Program-made: the position numbers and the translations under genes
The notes under the pieces: model-generated
Seen by the model: the letters and a program-made list of their open reading frames with translations, nothing else
Told to the model about the DNA's origin: nothing
Databases searched by the model: none
NCBI RefSeq assembly: GCF_017590215.1
Contig: NZ_JAFFPK010000008.1
Location: 1 to 62,118 of the forward strand
Direction of reading: 5' to 3'
Origin: Clostridium sp. CCUG 7971
Lineage (GTDB): Bacteria > Bacillota > Clostridia > Peptostreptococcales > Peptostreptococcaceae
DNA: 62,118 bases
Shown here: positions 17,761-26,766 of the stretch, one piece after another
Numbering within the stretch: position 1 is the first letter of the stretch
Layout: every line of letters begins with the position of its first letter

Positions 17761-18738
17761 TTATTTTTTACTCATTTTCTTTTCTTCTTCTTTATCAAAC
17801 TTCTCATAAGCTCTTATTATTCTTTGAACTAGCTCATGTCTTACAACATCTTTGTCACTTAAAGCTATAGATCCAATTCCTTCTACATCTTTTAATATTG
17901 CTGTAGCTTGTAAAAGTCCACTTTTTTTCTTATTCGGTAGATCTGTTTGAGTTAAATCTCCAGTTACTACTGCCTTTGATCCAAATCCAAGCCTAGTTAA
18001 AAACATCTTCATTTGCTCTGGCGTTGTATTTTGAGCTTCATCTAATATTATAAATGCATTGTCTAATGTTCTTCCTCTCATAAAAGCAAGAGGCGCGACT
18101 TCTATAGTACCTCTTTCTAAGTACTTAACAAATTTTTCTGGACCTAGCATATCAAATAAAGCGTCATATAATGGTATTAAATATGGATCTACCTTTTCCT
18201 TTAAATCTCCTGGTAAAAAACCTAAATTTTCTCCTGCTTCTACTGCTGGTCTAGTTAATATTATTTTACTTACCTCATCTCTTTTAAATGCTTTTACAGC
18301 CATCGCAACAGCTAAATATGTTTTTCCCGTTCCTGCTGGTCCAATACCAAAAGTTATGTCATTTGATTTTATAAGATTTATATACTTTTTTTGCCCTAAT
18401 GTTTTAGGTTGAACCGGTTTTCCTTTTTTAGTTACAACTATAACATCTTCAAGTTCTTTAAGTTGTTCTTCTTTTCCTTCTAATAATAAAGATAATGAGT
18501 ATGATATACTTTGCTTATCTAAGCTTTTTCCATTTGATACAGTTTGGTGAAGCTCATTCATAAGCTTTAATGCTTCATCTACGTTCTTTTCTTGCCCCAT
18601 TAAAACTATATTACCTTCTCTTAGTATTACATCTATATTTAAAGTTTCTTCTATCAATTTTATATTTTCATCAAAATTTCCAAACAGCTCTCTTTCAAAT
18701 TTTTCTTCTGAAATTATAAACTTCTTTTGTACTATCAA
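17761..18738 (-). CDS. phoH: PhoH-family ATPase
   Basis: A 325-residue PhoH/YlaK-like ATPase. It has an N-terminal KH-like region (residues 1-95), Walker [10 protein letters not shown] near residue 137 and Walker [10 protein letters not shown] near 230; the family often works with YbeY in RNA metabolism. The start is TTG at 18738, nine bases after AAGGAGG; no ATG is suitable. It lies in the yqfC-yqfD-phoH-ybeY-dgkA series with short gaps. Confidence 0.96.
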   Translation of the reverse strand: MIVQKKFIISEEKFERELFGNFDENIKLIEETLNIDVILREGNIVLMGQEKNVDEALKLMNELHQTVSNGKSLDKQSISYSLSLLLEGKEEQLKELEDVIVVTKKGKPVQPKTLGQKKYINLIKSNDITFGIGPAGTGKTYLAVAMAVKAFKRDEVSKIILTRPAVEAGENLGFLPGDLKEKVDPYLIPLYDALFDMLGPEKFVKYLERGTIEVAPLAFMRGRTLDNAFIILDEAQNTTPEQMKMFLTRLGFGSKAVVTGDLTQTDLPNKKKSGLLQATAILKDVEGIGSIALSDKDVVRHELVQRIIRAYEKFDKEEEKKMSKK

Positions 18739-18765
18739 TTTAGTATGCCTCCTTGAATAAGATAA

Positions 18766-20058
18766 TTAATTTTCATCTTTAGTATCATTTTGCTCTTTAC
18801 TATTATTTTTATCCTCAAATTCATTTCTTATATCATTTATTGGTCTTTTCCCCGGATTTGAAGGAAGTGGTTCTTCTGTATCAGTAGAATTATTTTGTTC
18901 TTTTATTATCTGTTCTGCCTCTGACTTACTAAGAGGATAAAGTTTTGCTATATTTTCAGACGCTTGAACTGTAATTCTATACTCTAATATATTTTTATTA
19001 ACTTTATAATCGTGATCTACATCTATTATTCTTGCAGAAGCTGGTATTATGTATTCTAGTTCTTTTAATACATTCTCAGAAAGTTCTTTTTTAAGTTTTT
19101 CTTTATCTTTTTTAACTTTAACATTCTTTGTTTCATAGAAAGTACTTACTTTTATTTTTAAAGGAAAAGTATAGTCTCCAATAGAAAGTTTATGTTCTTT
19201 ATTTTCAATAACATAATTATTATAGTTTATATTTCTTCTTATTGTATAGTTTTTATCATAAAAACTTATACTATATACTTTTTTACTTTCTCCAGTTTTT
19301 TCTTTTTCTACATCTTCATAGCTTGCACTTTTTGAAACCTCATAAAATGTGCTTGCCCATACTTCTGGTACTGATTTTGTATTTGCTCCATTTAAAAGAA
19401 CATCACCTTTTTGAACTATATCTCCAACGTTTACAATCTGACTTCCACTTCTTGGTATTACCTTTTCTATTATACCATTTTTTTGAGCTATTATATTACA
19501 ATAATTTGATTCATCCGTTGACTTTAAACTCTCAGCTTTTTTCGTTACAGTTACAAATATATTTGTCCCTTTAACATTTATAGATACATATGCTACTTCA
19601 TCAAATGCTAACATTATTTGATCCCTTATTTCTTTTCTATCTATATTCTTCTTATAGACACCAGGCTTAAGTCCAGCATCGTATAGTTCTTTCCTTAATG
19701 ATTCTTTTTTTATACCTTCTGGAACTTGTATGTATATATCCGTTACAAACTGAGATGTCATAATTAAAAGTGCTAAAGATATAATAGCGAAAACCCATAA
19801 ACCTTTATGCTTATATATTCTTTTTATTAGGAATGGCAAACCTGTTTTTTGTTTGACCTTAACATCATAGTTACTACCTCTATATACTTGTTTAAACTCC
19901 TTCATATCCTGCCTATCCACACTAAACTGAATTTTATTACTATTTATTCTGGTAACATCATATACCTTTATTCCATTTCTCATAAGGTGATTTAAAAAAC
20001 GTTCTACACCTATTCCCTCTACAGTTATTACATAATATCCTCTTATGTAACTTATCAA
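18766..20058 (-). CDS. yqfD: Sporulation protein YqfD
   Basis: A 430-residue YqfD family protein, a membrane protein of the SigE regulon needed for efficient sporulation (related to SpoIV-stage mother-cell proteins). There is one transmembrane segment at ~90-110 (GLWVFAIISLALLIMTSQF), then a large extracytoplasmic region with a FtsQ/POTRA-like part, and a low-complexity acidic, Asn/Lys-rich tail. The start is TTG (20058) behind AGGAGGAG. It follows yqfC by 12 bases. It supports a spore-forming host. Confidence 0.93.
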   Translation of the reverse strand: MISYIRGYYVITVEGIGVERFLNHLMRNGIKVYDVTRINSNKIQFSVDRQDMKEFKQVYRGSNYDVKVKQKTGLPFLIKRIYKHKGLWVFAIISLALLIMTSQFVTDIYIQVPEGIKKESLRKELYDAGLKPGVYKKNIDRKEIRDQIMLAFDEVAYVSINVKGTNIFVTVTKKAESLKSTDESNYCNIIAQKNGIIEKVIPRSGSQIVNVGDIVQKGDVLLNGANTKSVPEVWASTFYEVSKSASYEDVEKEKTGESKKVYSISFYDKNYTIRRNINYNNYVIENKEHKLSIGDYTFPLKIKVSTFYETKNVKVKKDKEKLKKELSENVLKELEYIIPASARIIDVDHDYKVNKNILEYRITVQASENIAKLYPLSKSEAEQIIKEQNNSTDTEEPLPSNPGKRPINDIRNEFEDKNNSKEQNDTKDEN

Positions 20059-20070
20059 TTCAATCTCCTC

Positions 20071-20307
20071 CTAATCTGTATACTCTACACTATATATAAT
20101 TCCTTTTATTCCTATTTCCCCATCAGTAATATATTTTAGTGAAAGTTTATCTCCCGATATCTTAATTGACTTTACTTTAGTTTTTATTTTTATTAAATCA
20201 GTTTCATAAGTTATTATAGATAAGTAATTTTCCACACTTACAAATGTATTACCTACAATAGTTACTGTGGGTTGGTTTACTTGCAGGTCAGTTGATATAT
20301 CTACCAT
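20071..20307 (-). CDS. yqfC: Sporulation protein YqfC
   Basis: A 78-residue YabP/YqfC-family protein of the early mother-cell sporulation programme; role in the coat or engulfment not well defined. The sequence is beta-rich, with TIVGNTFVSVENYLSIITYE typical of the family. A start at 20307 puts the GGGGGG site eight bases upstream; the ATG two codons earlier (20313) is only two bases from it. It is first in the yqfC-dgkA unit; the 20308-20551 gap separates it from a divergent gene. Confidence 0.9.
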   Translation of the reverse strand: MVDISTDLQVNQPTVTIVGNTFVSVENYLSIITYETDLIKIKTKVKSIKISGDKLSLKYITDGEIGIKGIIYSVEYTD

Positions 20308-20551
20308 ATCCATATCCCCCCTTAATATATTTTATGTTCATAATTTTTCTTAAATTACTTTTTAATCCTTAAAATTGATATATACTACATCTTTATTATA
20401 TTTTTTATATATTATAAATTTTATTTAAATGATAGCTTACTAATTACTATTTTTTATAATACTCTCTTATTTAAATATGTGTGTAAACTTATATATATGT
20501 TTAGAATAAAATAAGAATATATCAATAAATTTTATTAGAAAGGATGGTTAC

Positions 20552-21556
20552 ATGAAAAACACCTTTGTGAATATAGTTCAAAAATGTATATGCGTAGACT
20601 TTTTACTAAATACATTAATAAGTTCAAACTCATATCAATACTTGAATTTCTTATCTGATATGAAAAGTGAGAACTTAAGAAACATTAAGGTTATATGTCA
20701 TTTGTACGAATATATTTCATATGAGCGGTTAAGTATAGATGATATAGAGCCTTTAAAACTCGAAAAATCCAATGAAGATAGACTACACAAATTGCTCAAA
20801 TTTAACTTTAATATATTATCTGAGCTTGAAGACTTAAAGAAATGCTCTTTTAATCCTTATTCTTTTAGACTTGTACAAGGATTAATTAATAGTTATTTTA
20901 ATTTCATATCCTTTATACACTGCTTTTGTCCAATTACACAAAACGAAAAACGTAACTTTGAAATAAACAATACTACACCTTATTTTAAGATAGATTCTCA
21001 TATACTTAATTACCGCTTTTTTTATATGGTAAGTGAATACAATAATGAAAATATACCTAAAGATATTTCAATAGACTTTATTAGAGATATTTCAATAGAT
21101 GCTATTGATTTCTTTTTTGATTACTCTTTACTAGATAATATAATCTCTTCTGAACAATACGAAATTTTTTTTGAGAATAATCCCGAAAATAAATTTTATC
21201 AATTCTTTTTTAAATCAAATGATAAATCTTTTAAAATTAGAGTTATGGATAAAGATCCATCTGTTTTTTATATGTCCCAAATTTCAGATAATTTTGTTGA
21301 AATCGCTCCATCTATAGATAAAAATGACGCTATAAATTTTGCTAATGATTACGTTAAAGAAAAATTTAAAGATGTGTACTCTGATTTAGTGCTTGATGAT
21401 AGCTATACAAATACTTCAACATATATGGATACAATTGAAAGTTATAAACTTAAATATAATTATAAAGGTGATAAGGGTAAGATAAATCTTAATAAGGGTC
21501 TGTATATTACAGTGGATGCTAGATATCTTAATATAAAGGAAATATCATTATTTTAA
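20552..21556 (+). CDS. Hypothetical protein with PepSY/YpeB-like C-terminus, 334 aa
   Basis: Not recognised as a named family. GAAAGGATGG precedes the ATG, and a good terminator follows. The protein has no clear signal peptide. The C-terminal ~80 residues (AINFANDYVKEKF ... GLYITVDARYLNIKEISLF) resemble the PepSY repeat of YpeB, a germination protein that stabilises SleB. The N-terminal two thirds are helical and Asn/Phe-rich. It is the only plus-strand gene between yqfC and tspO and breaks the conserved yqeY-yqfC order. A spore-related role is only a guess from context. Confidence 0.7.
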   Translation: MKNTFVNIVQKCICVDFLLNTLISSNSYQYLNFLSDMKSENLRNIKVICHLYEYISYERLSIDDIEPLKLEKSNEDRLHKLLKFNFNILSELEDLKKCSFNPYSFRLVQGLINSYFNFISFIHCFCPITQNEKRNFEINNTTPYFKIDSHILNYRFFYMVSEYNNENIPKDISIDFIRDISIDAIDFFFDYSLLDNIISSEQYEIFFENNPENKFYQFFFKSNDKSFKIRVMDKDPSVFYMSQISDNFVEIAPSIDKNDAINFANDYVKEKFKDVYSDLVLDDSYTNTSTYMDTIESYKLKYNYKGDKGKINLNKGLYITVDARYLNIKEISLF

Positions 21557-21590
21557 ATATAATTACAAAACTATTATTAATTACTTAAAA

Positions 21591-21626
21591 ATAAAAATAC
21601 TGAGCATATCTCAGTATTTTTATTTT
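21591..21626. terminator. Bidirectional terminator between the 20552 gene and tspO
   Basis: An AAAAATACTGAG / CTCAGTATTTTT stem with a CATAT loop, serving the two convergent genes. Confidence 0.9.
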
Positions 21627-22122
21627 ATCTATTTATTGTCCATATAAAGTAATTTAAAAATAATGCATAAAAAGTCCATAGAAGATATGGTATGTTTAAA
21701 TATGCAGCTTTTTTATTTAATTTGTAAAATTTAAAAATCATTGTTATTATTATTACAATCATAATAATTAAATCTGCCATCGCTGTAAACCTTAAATCTA
21801 GTCCAAAAAACAGTATACTCCATAAGAAGTTAAGACCTAGTTGTAGCCAATAATAAAACATAGCGTCTTTAACTTTGGTAGATTTATAATCTTTTTTCAT
21901 AATAATATATGAGGATATCCCCATTAGTATGTAAATTATAGTCCAAGCTATAGGAAAAATAAAACTTGGAGGTGCAAATCCTGGCTTTATTAATTGAGAA
22001 TAAGATGTAGCTATATCGACTCCTGAAAGTATTTGTGATATAAAACTACTAGCATAACCAATTGCTAGTGGTATTAATATACTTATTAGAAAATTTCTAA
22101 CTTCTTTTACTGATATAATCAA
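21625..22122 (-). CDS. tspO: TspO/MBR family membrane protein
   Basis: A 165-residue, five-helix membrane protein of the translocator/benzodiazepine-receptor family, which binds porphyrins and similar ligands. The family motifs are visible: KPGFAPPSFIFPIAWTIIY in the first loop, WLQLGLNFLWSILFF in the third helix and PYLLWTFYALFLNY in the last. A TTG start at 22122 is preferred because AAGAGGGG lies six bases before it; the ATG at 22140 overlaps that site. It is a single gene, with no tetrapyrrole genes beside it except the distant hemW. Confidence 0.9.
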   Translation of the reverse strand: MIISVKEVRNFLISILIPLAIGYASSFISQILSGVDIATSYSQLIKPGFAPPSFIFPIAWTIIYILMGISSYIIMKKDYKSTKVKDAMFYYWLQLGLNFLWSILFFGLDLRFTAMADLIIMIVIIITMIFKFYKLNKKAAYLNIPYLLWTFYALFLNYFIWTINR

Positions 22123-22275
22123 AATTTTCCCCTCTTTCATATTCTTATTTAATTAATAAATATGTACAAGACTATATCATTATTCCAAGTTTTACTTTCA
22201 TTATTTATAAATTTAATTACTATAAAACTATACCTTATCATATCACTTACATATTCGCTAAAATATTTAGTAATA

Positions 22276-22312
22276 CATAAAAAAGCCTAGAGATTTCTCT
22301 CTAGACTTTTAA
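22276..22312 (-). terminator. Terminator after yqeY
   Basis: An AAAAG-CTAGAGA / TCTCTAG-CTTTTTT stem-loop with a T run on the minus strand, directly past the stop. Confidence 0.9.
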
Positions 22313-22313
22313 T

Positions 22314-22757
22314 CTATTGTAAGTTAGCTTTAACCAACTCATTTATAAGTTTGCCATCAGCTCTTCCTTTTGTTTTCGGTTTTATAGCTGACATTATTTT
22401 TCCCATATCTTTCATAGAAGTTGCTCCAACTTCAGATATAGTAGATTTTACTATTTCATTTAATTCTTCTTCGCTTAATTGCTGAGGTAGGTACTCTTTT
22501 AAAACTTCGATTTCAGCCTCTGTTTCTTTTACTAAGTCTTCTCTATTAGCTTTTGCAAATTCAGTTAAAGCATCCTTACGTTGCTTTAATTGCTTAGAAA
22601 TTATATCAATAATTTCCTCATCGCCAAGTTCAACTCTATTGTCAATCTCGTATTGCTTTATAGAAGCTCTTATTAAAGTTACTACAGACTTTTTAACTGT
22701 ATCTTTGTTCTTCATTGAAGATTTTAAATCTTCTTGTAACTTTTCTTTAAGGGACAT
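22314..22757 (-). CDS. yqeY: GatB/YqeY domain protein
   Basis: A 147-residue YqeY-family protein, related to the C-terminal tail domain of the GatB amidotransferase subunit, which recognises tRNA. The free-standing form has no firmly known role. Motifs include KDTVKKSVVTLIRASIKQYE and the C-terminal KTKGRADGKLINELVKANL. The start at 22757 is chosen because AGAGGTG lies six bases before; a GTG three codons earlier is part of that site. It is cotranscribed with rpsU (27 bases upstream), the standard Firmicute pair. Confidence 0.94.
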   Translation of the reverse strand: MSLKEKLQEDLKSSMKNKDTVKKSVVTLIRASIKQYEIDNRVELGDEEIIDIISKQLKQRKDALTEFAKANREDLVKETEAEIEVLKEYLPQQLSEEELNEIVKSTISEVGATSMKDMGKIMSAIKPKTKGRADGKLINELVKANLQ

Positions 22758-22784
22758 TCCCTTCACCTCTTTATTTCTTTTTTA

Positions 22785-22964
22785 CTATTTCTTAGCGTTT
22801 TTTCTTCTTGCAGCTTCTGCTTTTTTCTTACGTCTAACGCTTGGCTTATCATAGTGCTCTCTTTTTCTAACTTCAGACATGATGCCAGACATTGCACATG
22901 AACGCTTGAATCTTCTTAAAGCGCTGTCTAATGTTTCATTTTCTCTAACTCTTACTTCTGACAT
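22785..22964 (-). CDS. rpsU: 30S ribosomal protein bS21
   Basis: A 59-residue, very basic protein from ATG 22964 to TAG 22785. It starts [20 protein letters not shown] and ends in an Arg/Lys-rich helix ([16 protein letters not shown]). It binds the 16S platform near the anti-Shine-Dalgarno and helps initiation. The ribosome-binding site is a double GGAGGGAGGGA. It sits upstream of yqeY. It was found by direct reading because it is short. Confidence 0.97.
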   Translation of the reverse strand: MSEVRVRENETLDSALRRFKRSCAMSGIMSEVRKREHYDKPSVRRKKKAEAARRKNAKK

Positions 22965-23045
22965 TTCTTTTTCCCTCCCTCCGATAGCGCGAATTATGCT
23001 GGGACTGTAACTACGATTATATCTGCATAATATGCATTACAACCT
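22965..23045 (-). promoter_or_regulatory. Candidate structured leader of rpsU
   Basis: About 70 bases upstream of the rpsU ribosome-binding site are unusually GC-rich for this window. They include a TGCATA-T-TATGCA hairpin, a GTCCC run that could pair with the GGGAGGGA ribosome-binding site, and a GCGCGAATTATGC-type stretch. A regulatory fold is inferred by eye only; no known leader family was recognised. Confidence 0.35.
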
Positions 23046-23125
23046 CACACTTTGTTTATTATAAACTAATCTTTTATTTTTTTCAAGTATTTTTATTTAA
23101 TAAGATTTTAATTTTTAAATTTAGA

Positions 23126-23476
23126 CTATTTTTTCTCTATTTCATACATAGGTAGCTTTTTGCCAGCTAATATATGGTAGTGAACATGCTTAACTTCCTG
23201 TCCGCCATCTTCTCCACAGTTATTTATAATTCTAAATCCAGTTTTATTAAATCCTTTTTTATTAGCTATTTTATTAATTACATTATGAATATGTCCCATG
23301 ATTTCCATTTCATTTTCAGGTATATCTACTACACTTTCATAGTGTTTTTTTGGTATAACTAATATATGATATGGCGCTATCGGATTTATATCATTAAATG
23401 CTAAAACTAAGTCGTCTTCATAGACTTTACTGCACGGAATTTCTCCCTCTATTATTTTACAAAATATACAACTCAT
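23126..23476 (-). CDS. HIT family hydrolase
   Basis: A 116-residue histidine-triad protein of the HINT branch, hydrolysing purine nucleotide phosphoramidates or similar nucleotidyl bonds. The catalytic motif HVHYHIL lies near residue 97; the N-terminal CIFCKIIEGEIPCSKVYED and IAPYHILVIPKKH are typical. GGGGAGG precedes the ATG. It lies between mtaB and rpsU. Confidence 0.95.
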   Translation of the reverse strand: MSCIFCKIIEGEIPCSKVYEDDLVLAFNDINPIAPYHILVIPKKHYESVVDIPENEMEIMGHIHNVINKIANKKGFNKTGFRIINNCGEDGGQEVKHVHYHILAGKKLPMYEIEKK

Positions 23477-23518
23477 TTTAATTCCTCCCCATATAAAATT
23501 TCTCTATAGTTCTATATA

Positions 23519-24829
23519 CTATACTAATATTCCTTCTACATACTGGTCTTTAACATTAATTATCTTAACTTTTAGTATTTCACCTTGTATGTCTTTTTCA
23601 CTTGGAACAACTACTCTTATATAGTTAGTAGTTAAACCTTCATACATGTTATCAACTACACTTTGTTCAAATAGTATTTCTAGTTCTTCACCTATAAACT
23701 TAGATGCAAACTTATTAAAGTTTTCTTTGTTTAAATTTAAAAGCTTATCACTTCTAAATTGTTTCATTTGTGGATCTATTTGATTTTCCATAGTTGCAGC
23801 TGGTGTACCTTTTCTTGGAGAATATTTGAATATATGCATTTGAGAAAGCTCTATATCCTTTAAAAATTCATAAGTCTTATTGAATTCATCATTAGTTTCT
23901 CCCGGAAACCCTACAATTACATCAGTAGTTATTGCCACATTAGGTATATTTTCTCTTAATCTATCTACTATAGCTTTATATTCCTCTGTAGTATATCTTC
24001 TATTCATTCTTTTTAAAGTTTCATCACATCCACTTTGTAATGATAAATGATAGTGTGGGCACACTTTTTCCATTTTCGAAACTTCGCTTACAAACTCATC
24101 AGTAAATAAAACTGGCTCAACTGAGCTTAGTCTTATTCTCTTTACACCTTCAACTTTATTTATTTCTTTTATTACATTTAATAAATTTATTTGTTCATCT
24201 CTTAAGTCTTTTCCATAAGAAGCAACATGTATTCCTGTTAAAACAAATTCTTTATATCCATTACTTACTAATTTGTTAACTTCTTCTAATATGCTCTCTA
24301 AACTTCTACTTCTTACCTTACCGCCTCTAGCATAAGGTATTATACAATAGCTACAAAATCTATCGCATCCATCTTGTATTTTCATAAATGCTCTAGTTTT
24401 TCCATTAGATTGGCTTATTTCTATTTCTTCAAAAGCTCTAACCTTCATTATATCATCAACTGTACTTACTTTTTTACTTGCATCTATTTTTTTAATTTCA
24501 TCAACTATTGTTCTTCTTTCATTAGTTCCCATTACTAAGTTTACTTCTTCAATATCTAATATTTCTTCTGGAGATACTTGAGAATAACACCCAACAACAG
24601 CTATTATTGCATCTGGATTTTTCTTTTTCATCCTTCTTATATATTGACGTGATTTTCTATCACTCATATGTGTTACTGTACATGTATTTATTACATAAAC
24701 ATCTGCAAATTCTTCACTGTCAACTTGAATGTATCCTTCCTTTTTAAACATTTCAAGCATTGCTTCTGTTTCATATTGATTTACTTTACACCCTAGTGTA
24801 TAAAAAGCTACCTTTTTCACTTTATTCAT
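23519..24829 (-). CDS. mtaB: tRNA (N6-threonylcarbamoyladenosine(37)-C2)-methylthiotransferase
   Basis: A 436-residue radical-SAM methylthiotransferase that converts t6A37 to ms2t6A37 in ANN-decoding tRNAs. The N-terminal UPF0004 domain binds one 4Fe-4S cluster (Cys in TLGCKVNQYE, at INTCTVT and at VVGCYSQ). The radical-SAM motif is CDRFCSYCIIPYARG near residue 150, and a C-terminal TRAM domain ends the protein. It overlaps the end of rsmE by 8 bases. The AGGAGG lies only two bases before the ATG; a GTG three codons in is better spaced, so the exact start is uncertain. Confidence 0.95.
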   Translation of the reverse strand: MNKVKKVAFYTLGCKVNQYETEAMLEMFKKEGYIQVDSEEFADVYVINTCTVTHMSDRKSRQYIRRMKKKNPDAIIAVVGCYSQVSPEEILDIEEVNLVMGTNERRTIVDEIKKIDASKKVSTVDDIMKVRAFEEIEISQSNGKTRAFMKIQDGCDRFCSYCIIPYARGGKVRSRSLESILEEVNKLVSNGYKEFVLTGIHVASYGKDLRDEQINLLNVIKEINKVEGVKRIRLSSVEPVLFTDEFVSEVSKMEKVCPHYHLSLQSGCDETLKRMNRRYTTEEYKAIVDRLRENIPNVAITTDVIVGFPGETNDEFNKTYEFLKDIELSQMHIFKYSPRKGTPAATMENQIDPQMKQFRSDKLLNLNKENFNKFASKFIGEELEILFEQSVVDNMYEGLTTNYIRVVVPSEKDIQGEILKVKIINVKDQYVEGILV

Positions 24830-25574
24830 TACCTCCTATGTCACTTAGTTCATATAAAACTATTGACGACGCTACTACTGACGCTGTCTCTGTTCTTAAT
24901 ATTCTTGGCCCTAGAGAGACTACCTGTCCTTTAATTTCTTCTATAGATGCAATTTCACTATCTTCAAATCCACCTTCAGGACCTACAAAAATACCTATAT
25001 TATTTATATCTACACCTTTTAAAGCTTTTTTAATCGATTTTGTTCTTTCGTTTTCATAAGGAGCTATATTTAAGTCATTTTCCTTCATATCTTCTAAAGC
25101 TTCTTTAAAACTTAATATACCTCTTAACTTAGGTATCTTCCCTCTTTTACTTTGTTTAGCCGCTTCGTATATTATTCTTTCCCAACGCTCAATTTTTTTA
25201 TCTTCCTTTTTATCAGAAACATTAACTACACTTCTCTTTGTTTGAACTAGTATTATTTCGTCTACTCCAATTTCTGTAAGTTTTTGAAGTATCATTTCCA
25301 TTTTAGGACCTTTTGGTAATCCTTGATATAATTTAACCTTTAAATCTGATTCTCTTTTTATATCAATATGTTTTAATATATCTAAAGTAACATTATCTTT
25401 ATCTATATTAGTTATTTCACATATATATTCCTTATTATCATTATCGCATATTTCTAATTCTTCTCCGATTTTACATCTTAAAACTTTAGATATATGTTTA
25501 ACATCTTCACCTTCAATGATACATGTGTTATTTTCAATACTTATATTTTTCTTTTCTACAAAAAATCTATCCAT
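24822..25574 (-). CDS. rsmE: 16S rRNA (uracil(1498)-N(3))-methyltransferase
   Basis: A 250-residue SPOUT-class methyltransferase for U1498 of 16S rRNA. An N-terminal PUA-like domain is followed by the trefoil-knot domain with FVGPEGGFEDSE and LGPRILRTETA, which bind SAM. It lies between prmA (8 bases upstream; TAGGTG serves as ribosome-binding site) and mtaB, with which it overlaps, so the three genes form one operon. Confidence 0.96.
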   Translation of the reverse strand: MDRFFVEKKNISIENNTCIIEGEDVKHISKVLRCKIGEELEICDNDNKEYICEITNIDKDNVTLDILKHIDIKRESDLKVKLYQGLPKGPKMEMILQKLTEIGVDEIILVQTKRSVVNVSDKKEDKKIERWERIIYEAAKQSKRGKIPKLRGILSFKEALEDMKENDLNIAPYENERTKSIKKALKGVDINNIGIFVGPEGGFEDSEIASIEEIKGQVVSLGPRILRTETASVVASSIVLYELSDIGGNE

Positions 25575-25582
25575 AATTTCAC

Positions 25583-26521
25583 CTACTTAAGTTTTGATAC
25601 TATAGCATTCCACTCACCTAAAGATTGAACTTCAATTATCTCAAATCCATTCTCAACTAGGCTAGTTTTTACTTCATCAACTTTAGCATGTATTATACCT
25701 GATGATATAAACACTGCATCATCTTTCATAAAGTTAGCAACATCTTTAGCTAATATTTTTATTATATCCGCTATTATGTTAGCAACTACTATATCTGCTT
25801 TATCTTTTATAACTTCTGTTAAATTTCCATGAAGTGCGAATACTTTATCTTCTACTTTATTTAATTCTATGTTTTCTTTAGATACTTTTACAGCTACTTC
25901 ATCTAAATCAACGGCTGTTACTTCCTTTGCTCCTAATTTTGCTGCAGCTATTGCAAGTATCCCACTTCCACAACCTATATCAAATACCTTTGAATCTTTT
26001 TTAACATATTTTTCTAATTGTTGTATGCACATACTTGTAGTTTCATGAGTTCCTGTACCAAAAGCCATACCTGGATCTAATTCTATTATTAAATCTTCTT
26101 CTTCAGCTTTATATTCTTCCCATGTTGGTTTTACAACTACTCTTTGACCTACTTTTGTTGGTTTGTAGTAGTTTTTCCATTCATTAGCCCAATCTTCTTC
26201 ATCAACTTGAGAAAGCTCAACTATTGCATCTCCTATATCTATTCCAAACTCTTTTAGTCCTTGTATCTTCTCTCTTATTAAATTTAAGTCTTCACTTACG
26301 TCTCTTTCTTCAGTTATGTAAGTTTTTATTATAACTCCATCATATCCACTATTGAATATCTCTTCTTCTACAAAGTCCCAGTCATACTCATTTTTCTTTT
26401 GGAATTTAAAGTCTTTAGGGTCTTCTATTGATACTCCACCTACATTTTGTTCATATAATATATTAGTTATGGCTTCAACTGCTTCAGTTGTAGTCTTTAT
26501 TGTTATTTCAGCCCATTTCAT
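25583..26521 (-). CDS. prmA: Ribosomal protein L11 methyltransferase
   Basis: A 312-residue SAM-dependent methyltransferase that trimethylates ribosomal protein uL11. The class I Rossmann motif VFDIGCGSGILAIAAAKLGA lies near residue 178, preceded by the family's GMAFGTGTHETT and followed by the NIIADII motif. AAGGATGG precedes the ATG. In many Firmicutes it directly follows dnaJ; here it has its own promoter and about 28 kb separate the two. Confidence 0.96.
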   Translation of the reverse strand: MKWAEITIKTTTEAVEAITNILYEQNVGGVSIEDPKDFKFQKKNEYDWDFVEEEIFNSGYDGVIIKTYITEERDVSEDLNLIREKIQGLKEFGIDIGDAIVELSQVDEEDWANEWKNYYKPTKVGQRVVVKPTWEEYKAEEEDLIIELDPGMAFGTGTHETTSMCIQQLEKYVKKDSKVFDIGCGSGILAIAAAKLGAKEVTAVDLDEVAVKVSKENIELNKVEDKVFALHGNLTEVIKDKADIVVANIIADIIKILAKDVANFMKDDAVFISSGIIHAKVDEVKTSLVENGFEIIEVQSLGEWNAIVSKLK

Positions 26522-26569
26522 TTATTAAGCACCATCCTTATGTTTAATTGTCTTATTTTCATAAATTTT

Positions 26570-26597
26570 ATTATATCATAATTATTATTGTCTTTAA
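26570..26597 (-). promoter_or_regulatory. Promoter of prmA-rsmE-mtaB
   Basis: TTAAAG (26592-26597), a 16-base spacer and TATAAT (26570-26575), about 50 bases before prmA and downstream of the GH31 terminator. Confidence 0.45.
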
Positions 26598-26675
26598 TAT
26601 CATTCTTTAATCTATTTTACAATACCCTACAATTATAACTCTAAATGTAGCATATAAATATAAATACTTTAAAAT

Positions 26676-26719
26676 TAAAACTACCTTTTTCCTTTAAAAT
26701 ACAAGAAAAGTAGTTTTAT
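26676..26719 (-). terminator. Terminator at the end of the glycan locus (after GH31)
   Basis: An AAAACTAC...GTAGTTTT stem with inner TTTTTC/GAAAA pairing and T-rich flanks. It marks the boundary between the glycan locus and the prmA operon. Confidence 0.75.
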
Positions 26720-26766
26720 ATATTATTAATCTATAGCTTTTTAAATAGTTGTTATATTATATTATT

